A stretch of 64,000 bases of DNA from Amphimedon queenslandica. Lineage: Eukaryota > Porifera > Demospongiae > Haplosclerida > Niphatidae. The stretch spans positions 53,468 through 117,467 of the forward strand of contig NW_003546348.1 in assembly GCF_000090795.2 (NCBI RefSeq), read 5' to 3'. Below are positions 10,901 through 19,649 of the stretch, in pieces; positions within the stretch are counted from its first letter, which is position 1, and each line of letters begins with the position of its first letter. The notes beneath the pieces were generated by a model. It ran no database searches. It saw only the letters and a program-made list of their open reading frames with translations, and was not told the DNA's origin. A program made the position numbers and the translations under genes.

Positions 10901-12285
10901 CTTAATAAATAATTCTTTTATTCCCCCAATACAGCACTGACACTATCAGTAATTGAATATTAGCAAGAGAAATAGCTACATGTACATGTATATAGAAATC
11001 ATTCAAATGCTCCTCTCCCACAATTTATGATCTCTCATTGCCAAGCTATTTTAATACCCTTACTCATATTTGGGGCTATTAAAAGGGGGACTTGTTTTTA
11101 CAAATTATAATACATGCTGGCCATAAACATGTGTACTATCCAAACTGCTTCTATTAATAGTAGTAACCATAAATGGTAATGATATAGCTTGTTAGAGACT
11201 AAAAGAATATCTAATTATAGCTAGTATGAGCTTTATATTCTATTTATAGTTAGTATGAGTTTTGTATTCTATTTATAGTCCACATAAATTGACAAATACC
11301 AACAGGATGCTCACTCATAAACCAATTATACTGTACACAGACAGACAAAGTATAACCTAATTAAAAGATTAACAGACACACACCAGTGATGGTACTTTTA
11401 CCACTTTTACCATACATACTCACAGTACAATAAAGTGTATCACAGTACAGGCAGGTGCATCATGTGATTTGGATGAACAAATTCAGATTTTAGTACCAAA
11501 TAAGTGTTTTGCACATGCAGCAAAGTGGAATTATAATAATAAGACCACTTAATGTAATCTGTCACTTAGACAGTACAGAAAAAAGTACCCAGAAATCAAA
11601 TTATTAAAATGATTTCACTAGCTATAACAGTGCAGTGGAGAGTTATGCCAAAATATTCACATTTATTACCATTCTATTATTATCATTACATTTTTATAGT
11701 TTTGGCCAGTCAGCTATTTTCCTGATTGGAGGTCACACAAAGTCCATCCCACCATTAGCCCTCATGATAAGGAGTGGGGATATTATAATAATGTCAAAGG
11801 AGAGCAGATTAGCTTATCATGGTGTACCTAAAATCCTAAGACCAGGCAATGATGATGCTCCCATTCCTTACTGCCTGAGTAGAGAAGCACTTTTAAAGAG
11901 AAGAGAAATACAGAAAGACAATACTAAGTGCTCCATATGTGGGGCCACACTAATTGAGAGAGACAACAGTTTGAAGAGAGGGAGGAATGAAAAGGAGGAT
12001 CAGAAAGGAGAAGAAAGTTATTGTTCGAAAAGAAAAGCTTTAATTGATGAACAACTTTCTGGTTCCAAAACACAGGAACCTAATATCAAATCTCCAAGTA
12101 TCGAGACTCAAGATGATACACCGTGTAATAGTACTGATAATACTGTTAGTTCTGAAGTGACTGATGGTCATGATTTCATGTGTAGAGACTGCGAGTGGCT
12201 GCATTTAAATTGGACTGACATAGAATGTTACATGAATTATTCAAGAATTAACATAAATGTGAGACAAGTTGGTGAGATTAAGTGA
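7920..12285 (+). CDS. ALKBH1: ALKBH1 homologue, Fe(II)/2-oxoglutarate nucleic acid dioxygenase
   Basis: Exons: 7920-8030, 8108-8225, 9989-10139, 10392-10670, 11700-12285 (1245 nt, 414 aa). ALKBH1 demethylates nucleic acids (tRNA m1A and m5C-derived marks, DNA 6mA reported) in mitochondria and nucleus. Conserved blocks include IDFTQPERF near the N-terminus, KLRWVTLGYHYNW, PFPSDL and SFGQSAIFLIGG. Iron ligands are visible as H204-T-D206 and H260 (RLAYHG), and the 2-oxoglutarate Arg motif as R402-x5-R408 (RININVRQV). Human ALKBH1 is 389 aa. The extra length is mainly an insertion between H260 and R402 that is rich in charged residues and carries two CxxC pairs (C297/C300 and C381/C384). The 1.76-kb intron 2 holds a 97-bp minisatellite and a foldback element. 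Confidence 0.93.
8338..8870. repeat. 97-bp minisatellite in ALKBH1 intron 2
   Basis: A unit of about 97 bp (ACAAACCATTATTACAGC ... GGTGTTTGAGCATTTAT) is repeated about five and a half times, with starts near 8338, 8434, 8531, 8628, 8724 and 8821. Copies are nearly identical apart from a single-base indel in one unit and a diverged first copy, so the expansion is recent. Minus-strand open frames through it are artefacts of the period. Confidence 0.95.
8870..9960. mobile_element. Foldback (MITE-like) element and related arms in ALKBH1 intron 2
   Basis: A left arm at about 9125-9285 (GCACATTGAGTGTGTCTGTA ... AACAAAGTGTCCCTGACTCC) is the near-exact reverse complement of a right arm at about 9335-9475, separated by about 50 bp. 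This gives a long hairpin. Further arm copies lie at about 8875-8990 and 9755-9920, sharing ATTCAGCATAGCC and TACACACAGGTTATAC. Between them a module of about 130 bp (AGAAATGTACTAG ... CATTACTACATG) is tandemly duplicated at about 9505-9630 and 9632-9760. No transposase was seen, so it is non-autonomous. Exact ends and target duplications were not determined. Confidence 0.7.
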
Positions 12286-12414
12286 TAATAATATTGACAC
12301 AAACACAACAAATAATCACAACAATGATTATGCTGATAATAATAATAACAACAATGATTGTAATACGGAGTCATTGATTATTAGATTAGTATTGTTTTAT
12401 TGTAGTCTGCTAAG

Positions 12415-14672
12415 TTAATTACTATCATCAATAATTAGCTCGTACTGTTCAATTTCTCTAAACTCTCTATTGATTGATTCCACCAAATCGTCAAACTCAT
12501 TACTCTAAAAAATTTAAAAAGTATTACTGATACATATTCATGTTCTTAAATTGTGGGAAAGTTTAAGCTGATTCCATTCAAAATTAGATTTTTTTACAAA
12601 TTTTTTTAGTTACTAAAAAATCAGACCAAAATCCCTGTACTATAGTACAGGGATTTTGGTCAAATTTGACTAGGAGAGAGTCTTCCATTTTTATGATATT
12701 TTCTGATTCATATACATGTTCTTATGTTGTGTAGCAAGTTTGAGCTGATTCCGATCAAAATTAGATTTTTTACAAATTTTTAAAGTTACTCAAAATTTGG
12801 GCGAAAGTCCCTGTACTATAGTACAGGGACTTTGGCCAAATTTCACCAAAAATGACTAGGAGACAATTCCCCATTTTATGATATTTTCTGATACATATAC
12901 ATGTTCTTATGTTGTGTAGCAAGTTTGAGCTGATTCCGATCAAAATTAGATTTTTTATGAATTTTTAAAGCTACTCAAAATTTGGGCGAAAGTCCCTGTA
13001 CTATAGTACAGGGACTTTGGCCAAATTTCACCAAAAATGACTAGGAGACAATTCCCCATTTTTATGATATTTTCTGATACATATACATGTTCTTATGTTG
13101 TGTAGCAAGTTTGAGCTGATTCCGATCAAAATTAGATTTTTTATGAATTTTTAAAGCTACTCAAAATTTGGGCGAAAGTCCCTGTACTATAGTACAGGGA
13201 CTTTGGCCAAATTTCACCAAAAATGACTAGGAGACAATTCCCCATTTTTATGATATTTTCTGATACATATACATGTTCTTATGTTGTGTAGCAAGTTTGA
13301 GCTAATTCCTATCAAAATTGAATTTTTTACAAATTTTAAAAGTTACTAAAAATTTTATAGCAAAATACTTCTAAGACCCTGAGAGTAAAAGGCTCACCTG
13401 ATGCTCTTTACTTTTCTTCTTAGCTCCTTTATGCTTCTTCTGCTTTTCCTTCTGATCAACAGAAAGACTATCCACATCACTAAAAGTAAGAGCCTTCACA
13501 GCACCTCCTTTCTTAGTTGCTCCAGTAACAGTTGAACCGGCAGTTACTTTAGGGGAGGGACTCTGAGACGGAGAAGGGAAAGCAAATGAGTTGATGTTAG
13601 CGTGAGAGGGCGATGGGAGAGAACTTTTCAAAGACGATTCTGGACTATCAAGAGTCTCGACCAAACGACTGAATCCAAAATTAGAGTGTCGCTTCGTTAT
13701 TGATCCACGTTTAGTGTACGGTGTGGACTTATGATCAGGAGTGAGGATCGAGTCTAAATATGTACTAGCATTAGGTGTAACACCTTCGGCATCACCTTTT
13801 GACTTCTCCTCTTCGTCTTTTTCCTTAGATTCTTCTTGGCTAACGGTGACCTTTTTCTCACTCTTTTTCTTCCGTGATGAAGTAACGATGGATTTGTTCT
13901 CCTTGTTAGAAGAGCGAAGCTTTCTTGTCTGAGTCTTCAAAGTTTTAGCCTCTCCTTCAGTCTCCTCAGCTTCCTCCTCTCTCTTCTTGCTAGGACTGAT
14001 CATCAGTGACAGCTCCTTCTCGCCATCAACTCTCTCTTCTTCCTCGCCTTCATGCTTATGCTAAGAAAAATATAAATTATACAACACATTCATGAGTGTT
14101 TTTAATGATAAATATCTCTTTTCACTCGTTCGCAAATTTTCAACTTTCTATGCCTTGGGCAAATCCACCAATAGATTTATGAATGCCCATAAATGGAAGT
14201 TATAAGGAAAAAATGATTTACAAGTACACAGTGCTAAAATGTGAACCACGTTTAAAAGGGGAGGGGCCGACTAGGATATTCGTATTTGACCCTCATAAGA
14301 GGTTGGGGTTTATATAGCCTGGCTGGACACACCTTTAGGGATCATTTTTACTTCCAGTGGCAAATATCCTAGCTAATCTAAGGGGAGGGCTTTGCTAAAA
14401 ACCTAGACTACTAACAACCTAACATCAAATCATTTCATCACATCAAACTGTGTGTTGCTCACAAAATATTTTCTTTGAAGTCTTTGCACGGTCTCCTGGG
14501 CTTGCTCCGGGTCCATTTCACTCGGTGTTAGCTCGTTGTAGTCTTCTGCTCCACTAGAAAGAAGGCCTGCCTCTTCCTCTGGACGAATTGGTCTGTTAGA
14601 CTCTTTAAACGCCTTTTTCTGTTGCTTTTTCCCACGTCTTTCTCCACTTCTGGAAGGCCTGGCAGACGCCAT
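12415..14672 (-). CDS. CDCA5: Sororin (CDCA5)-like cohesin protector
   Basis: Exons in transcription order: 14672-14463, 14060-13398, 12504-12415 (963 nt, 320 aa). Sororin binds cohesin/PDS5 in S-G2 and blocks WAPL-mediated release. The last exon encodes a 29-residue C-terminal module, FDDLVESINREFREIEQYEL, that parallels the human sororin C-terminus (LDEWAAAMNAEFEAAEQFDL). A Phe-Gly-Phe motif (NFGFSRL, F198-F200) matches human CFGFEGL. A KEN degron sits at 123-125, and a basic KEKQKKHKGAKKK stretch precedes the C-terminal module, as in human. The rest is low-complexity Ser/Lys/Glu with several SP sites, as expected. The 0.9-kb second intron consists mostly of the hairpin repeat. Assignment of exon 1 (MASARPSRS...) to this gene rests on splice phase only. 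The start is 100 bp from OVCA2. Confidence 0.75.
12540..13390 (-). repeat. Hairpin-bearing tandem repeat of about 181-186 bp, array 1 (sororin intron 2)
   Basis: Four palindromic cores lie near 12625-12660, 12804-12835, 12989-13020 and 13175-13206. The last three carry the core CCCTGTACTATAGTACAGGG extended by AAAGT/ACTTT. The first has AAAAT/ATTTT instead, with both arms changed together. Spacer sequence includes TGACTAGGAGA and ATACATATACATGTTCTTA. Orientation is sense with respect to the host gene. Confidence 0.95.
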
Positions 14673-14772
14673 GTTGTTCTCAATGTTCTGCTGTTTTTGA
14701 AGTTGCCCGCGGGAAAAGTCCGGTTTGTGCTCAGGATTGGCTCCGTATATTCAAACCACGTGCTTAAGAAAA
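14673..14772. promoter_or_regulatory. Head-to-head start region sororin/OVCA2 (100 bp) with CACGTG
   Basis: A GC-richer segment lies between two start codons. A CACGTG palindrome lies at 14757-14762, 11 bp upstream of the OVCA2 ATG, which itself is in an AAAATGGCG context. Confidence 0.55.
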
Positions 14773-15411
14773 ATGGCGAAGTTACGAATCCTCTGTTTAC
14801 ATGGATACAGGCAAAACGAGTCGATATTTAGAGAAAAAAGTGGTGCTCTGAGGAAATTACTCAAGCGAGAAGCCGAATTCTTTTTCGTAAACGCACCACA
14901 CATCATCACAGGAGACCCAGGCAACTTAGAAAGACCATTGGAGTTACAAGAGAGGGCGTGGTTCTTCTCAAGACCCGACCACACCTACAAGGGAACAGAT
15001 ACAACTGAAACATGCATTGGTCTGGAAGAATCGATTCATTTCCTAGAGGAGGTATTTAAGGAGCAAGGACCGTTTGATGGTATACTAGCCTTTAGTCAAG
15101 GTGCTTGTCTTCTATCCATTATTACAGCAAATGAAAGGCCCTCTCCAATAGCTTACAGATTTCTCATATTTGTTTCTGGTTTTAAATCACTTTTGTCAAG
15201 TCATTCACATACTTACCCTCCCTCAATCGGCGTCCCTTCCTTTCACATATTTGGCAAAACCGATGCCGTCATACCACAAGAAATGAGTCGAGATCTTTGC
15301 CAGCTGTACCCAAACTCCATTCAGTACACACACAAAGGAGGACACTATGTCCCAGCATCTCCAGATCTCCGAAACTCACTCAGAGATTTTCTAAGACCTT
15401 TTCTGGACTGA
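14773..15411 (+). CDS. OVCA2: OVCA2 / FSH1-family serine hydrolase
   Basis: Single-exon gene, 212 aa; human OVCA2 is 227 aa. The family are alpha/beta hydrolases active on medium and long-chain ester substrates. The sequence shows the N-terminal strand motif RILCLHGYRQN (oxyanion region), the nucleophile elbow AFSQGA with S108, catalytic acid D164 in FGKTDAVIP, and H191 in KGGHYVP. This order and spacing match the FSH1 family. The ATG at 14773 was chosen over an upstream in-frame GTG because it gives the family's standard N-terminus (MAKLRILCLHG). It is intronless, unlike almost all its neighbours. It is head to head with the sororin-like gene and convergent with the RRM gene downstream. Confidence 0.93.
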   Translation: MAKLRILCLHGYRQNESIFREKSGALRKLLKREAEFFFVNAPHIITGDPGNLERPLELQERAWFFSRPDHTYKGTDTTETCIGLEESIHFLEEVFKEQGPFDGILAFSQGACLLSIITANERPSPIAYRFLIFVSGFKSLLSSHSHTYPPSIGVPSFHIFGKTDAVIPQEMSRDLCQLYPNSIQYTHKGGHYVPASPDLRNSLRDFLRPFLD

Positions 15412-16107
15412 CGAAAGATGGGTCCCCTAGCCCATCTCCATTCAAATACACACGAGCACACAACTTGCATCCCTGCTTGCACTCTCTCTATCTCTCTCTT
15501 GAACAGAACTCTTACTATAAACTGTATACTTTTGTATTTAACATTCAAAAGGTGGGTGCTATCTCCTTGGATTGAAATATGGTTTGGTTTTTGACAGAAC
15601 TTGTTGATGTAAGAAAGAGCAAGGAATTACAAATTGAGTAGAAAAATCACATTTCATTTATAACATTTGGTTAAACATAAGAGAAGTTGGTGGTTCCTAG
15701 ATCAACTTGTTAATTGCAATGGGCGAGAAGATCCTTTTATAGAAAAAGGTGCTTGTCTATAGTAGTGGTAGTAGTAGTAGGAAATTATAGTGCATGGTAG
15801 GATCTGCCAAAATAGCCTTTTCTTGATAATTATAACAAATAAGTGAAGTGTAGAAATCTCACACATTTGGGGATCAATAAATTGGAGCTCAATCCATGAG
15901 CGTTGGGGTGCCTGAGCGAGACCTGCTGTGGGTGGGTGAGAGAGAAGAGGGAGAGGAATAGAGAGAATCATAATTATATTGTCTTGCATGTAAGGGTGAT
16001 GGAGTGAGGTAAAATATCAATATAATAATTCCTTTCCTTTGTGCGGACATCAGGGAGGGAGAGAGAGAGAGAGGCTGAATATTATTAACAACACATGATG
16101 TAATATT
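15412..16107. other. Convergent 3' region between OVCA2 and the RRM gene
   Basis: Presumed 3' UTRs of two converging genes. It holds a GA run near 16050-16075 and AT-rich DNA. No coding feature supported. Confidence 0.5.
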
Positions 16108-18031
16108 TTAACTTAAATCCTCCCCTAAAAACTCAACAAACCTCTCTTGAAGCGAGGGACTTCTGGAGACTCTAACTTGCCTTTCATCAGCCACACAGAT
16201 GACCTCTCTTTCCGACCTTTTAGACGAATAATTGACCTTTCTCTCACCGTAAAACTGGTTCTGGACAGGTTGCTCTTGCTCTTCCGCCTGTGGGCTGTCT
16301 CCTTGTAGCTCCTCCAGCTGCAAGAACTGGCTCTCGAGAGGGAACACTTCAGAATCCTGCTGGTAGCCTTCTTCAACATCAACTTCGATCTCTTCATCTA
16401 ATAAAGGGACAATAAAGGATTTTTATCTGTTTTCCTTAATCGTCAGTGGAGATTAATGTATAATTTCATATGGACGGTTACCTTGCTCAGTGAAATCATT
16501 TGCTATTGACGAGGTCTGTGGAGATTCAATGTTGCTGTGGTCATTCCCCTGGTACTCTTCTTTTGAAAACCTTTCTTCGTCCCTACTATCAATGGGAGGT
16601 TCTTGAGGCTCAGTCTCAGGAGGAAGAGAAGGTGGAGAATCCTCTGGTACATAATCATTAGCATCATTAGTCTCGTAAAACACAATCTCATTCGGATCAA
16701 CCAACTGATTACTGTTAGCATTATGATAGTGTGGAGAGCGGCTCCTGTCCCTCCTTCTCCTCCCTCCTCCTCCTTTCCTTCCTCTACCGCCACCACGGGA
16801 CTGCTGGCGTTTCCTAGGTTGGTTTGGGTTAGTCCATAAATCGATCTGCTTGGGTTTTCGTCTGGCTGGCATACCCTGCCTAGGTGGCATTCCCTGTCGC
16901 CTGTGATCTGAATGACGTCTGTTAGGACCAGATGAGCGCAGCCTGGGCTCGGAGGAGGGTACATGTTGATAGGCCTCTCTTTGATAGCTCTTACGGGGAC
17001 TATGAATTGGAGGGGGAGGTGGCCTACGTTGCTCCCTATGCCGTAAGTCGTGTTCCCTCGTGTGATTATGAGGTAGAGGAGGAGGAGAAAGAGAATAGTG
17101 TCCAAGTCTCCTTCCACTATCTCTATGTCCATGAGAATAATTTGATGGTCTATGAGGAGGAGGGGGAGGGAGAGGAGGGGAAGAGAGTCTCCGCTCGCTA
17201 CTGTGTTTATTAACATATCTATCTACAACATAGCCGCTGGTTTCCCTTCCTCTCTTGTGATGAAGATCTTCCCTTCTCTCTCTCACGTCGCCATAATGAG
17301 TGATCCTCTCCTCTCTCTTGTAAGGATCTCTATGAGCGTAGGAATTCCCATGCCCTCCTCTTTCAGGGTAGCCATGCATATCGTAATCAGAATGACTGGA
17401 CGATTCATAACCTCTTAGAGAAGGAGGGGGAGATCGACGGTGAGAAGGGGGAGGAGATTTATGTCTTGAACGATGAGGAGGTGACAAAGGATAATGAGAA
17501 TATTTAGGAGGGCCCGTCTCACGATAAACAGGACTCCTATGAGGAGGAGGAGGGCGAGAGGGAGGGGGACTACGACGAGGAGGATGTGGTGGCATCGGAC
17601 GATGGGAATAAGGTGGGGGGCTACGTCCTCTAACTATGGGACTCTGGTTACTAAGACGACTGTTAAACTCTTTCTTGTCTTCCGTAGGAAGATACTCAAC
17701 ACGGACCCTCTCCCCACAGATAACACTCCCATTTGTCGACGACACGGCTTTCATTGCCTCTTTGGAATTTTTGAAAAAGACGTAAGCAAAACCCGGAGGA
17801 TTCGTCGCCATCCATATGTTACGAATCTCACCAAAGCGACTGTACGTCCGAAAAAGCTCGTCTTTGTTACCATAGTTACCAAGGTCACGTACTATTACTC
17901 TAGGAACAGACACTAGAAGAAAGGATAGATATACATGTAATTTTAAAAGTGGGCGTTAATTAGAAGACGAGGTAGCATGCTTTTTGCTGTATTATAGAGA
18001 AAGGTAGCTAGGTAGGGTTTTGATGCTCACT
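16108..18031 (-). CDS. SRSF3/7-type RRM protein with a Pro/Arg-rich tail
   Basis: Coding exons: 17912-16482 and 16397-16108, with the initiating A supplied by position 18031, the last base of an upstream exon with donor A|GTGAGC. Total 573 aa. The RRM is at residues 3-75: RNP2-like VIVRDL, then GNYGNKDEL, then NPPGFAYVFF (RNP1). It closely parallels human SRSF3 (LGNNGNK ... NPPGFAFVEF), so it likely binds pre-mRNA in splicing or export. Instead of a pure RS domain the tail is rich in PPP, HRSP and RGGGRGRKGG, followed by an acidic, Gln-rich C-terminal 150 residues. The frame at 17913 has only a GTG, and joining exon 1 creates ATG-TCT-GTT, so the start codon appears split by an intron. The exact paralogue within the SR family is uncertain. 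Confidence 0.8.
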
Positions 18032-18221
18032 TTGTATTGTCTTCTTTGTGTATATTCACATGTAAAGGAGAGTATTTCACTTCCAATCCAGCGTGCATAA
18101 AGAAGAAAGACTGCCTTTGTAGGTGTGGTTAGTTATAACCAGGCTGGTTTCGGTTAATTAAAAGAGGCTGTGCCCCTAAGAGGGCGTGGTTTTGTGTGTT
18201 TGCAAATTTGGGGAAGGCGAA

Positions 18222-19478
18222 ATGTTTGGCTTTAGAAAGAAGGCCGAAGATCAGGAGTCCTTGGAGCCTTTCCAAGGGAAAAAGGAATGCTGTACGATAG
18301 GGTCCTTCATCAACTACATGATAATAATCAACTTCGCCGCCATGTTCCTAGCATGTGTCATTGTCATTGGTTCTCTTGGTACGCTACAGAGTGATTTAAC
18401 CAGTGCCCATGGAGGGAACAGGAGCTGCTATATGTACGCTACTTTTAGTGGCAGTGTTGATGATGGAGACTGTGACAATAAGTTTAGTACAGTTGCAACT
18501 CATCCCTGCGATGGATCTATGGTCGCCTTCTCTTTTTTTGCTCTTTTTGCTGTTGCTTTTAGTATATCTCTCTTTATCAAGGGAATCCTACATCACGAGT
18601 TAGTCAATGTGCTTCTTTTTACATTATTTGAATCTATTGTCTGTGGAATGTTTTTATTAATTCCCACGCTAAATTGAAATTTATGTATAAAGACTTTGTA
18701 TTTTATTTGTCCATTATATTGAATGTATGTATATACAAAAAATGGAATTCAATACACTTGTTTATTTTCATTTCTGTTCCGGTTGAACTAGCTTCCAATG
18801 TTTATGTTATACATGTATGTGTGTGTACTTGTATGTGCCTTGATGTTGACATAAATGCCACACAAGTTTGGCTTTTGATAGAGTAAATTCAGCTAGTATA
18901 GTAGTATACTGTCAAATTGATATATTTCCTCCATCAATTAAAAATGAAACTATCTTTTTGTAGCTTAAATTGGACGCTGTTCCTTGAAGTGCCTTCTTTA
19001 ATCGTTTTCACAGCTGTTGTGTTTGCTATTTGTGTGATGATTAGTATTGGCAATGTAGCCACTTGTAACAGCATTAAGAATTATGACAAATGTGTCAATC
19101 ATAATTCAGAGTAAGTAGAGAGAGGAGGAGGGAAGATGGTACGTTTGATTTTGCACTTTATTTACAGCTCTAGTGGCAAATACTGCAACATGACTTTTCC
19201 TAATTCGAATGCTGATCATTTTAAACATCAAACAAGAGCCAACCTAGCTCAGGTAAAGAGGCTTTATTGTAGCATGTTTATTATTACTATTACTATTATT
19301 ATTTATTTATTTTTTGTAGAACACTGGCTGGTTTGTTTTTCTATTTATTGTCATTGCATTGGTTATTTATATTATCCGACTTATTGTCTATCTGAGAAGG
19401 AGAAAGAAGCAGAGCATACAGAGGGCACTGGAAAGGGAAGAGTTCCAGGAGACCCAGGAAGAACCAAAAGCTATTTAG
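18222..19478 (+). CDS. Four-pass membrane protein, TMEM179-like
   Basis: Exons: 18222-18598, 18964-19110, 19168-19252, 19320-19478 (768 nt, 255 aa). Four hydrophobic segments are visible: after a short cytosolic N-terminus (MIIINFAAMF...), then FSFFALFAVAFS, then FTAVVFAICVMIS, then WFVFLFIVIALVI. The first extracellular loop has paired cysteines (SCYMYATF, DGDCDN, THPCDG) and the second has CNSIKNYDKC and YCNMTF with an N-glycosylation sequon. The tail is basic then Glu-rich. Order, cysteine loops and the cytosolic tail resemble TMEM179, but similarity is weak. If the first donor is not used, the frame runs on to a stop at 18677, giving a shorter form ending after an alternative third hydrophobic segment. 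No CACGTG is present upstream. Confidence 0.65.
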
Positions 19479-19636
19479 TTTTTTTAAGTATACGAGGGCC
19501 ATACCATATATGATGATTATTACAATGGCCATTTTGTAATTTTTTTTGCTTTTATTGTATTGATGCTATTATTATTATTATGGTTAAGTTATTAACTAAT
19601 AGTTAGCATGCTCCGTATAACTCCGTTCACTCATGT

Positions 19637-19642
19637 CACGTG
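19637..19642. promoter_or_regulatory. CACGTG just upstream of the RPAP1 start
   Basis: A CACGTG palindrome lies seven bases 5' of the RPAP1 ATG at 19650. Similar hexamers occur in several other gene-start regions of the window, which suggests a shared bHLH-ZIP (USF/MYC/MITF-type) site. Confidence 0.4.
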
Positions 19643-19649
19643 CTTCATC

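Noticed and set aside
16503-17418. Long frames on both strands overlapping the RRM gene
   Set aside because: Shadows of the Pro/Arg-rich coding sequence; the RRM frame explains the region and has family support.
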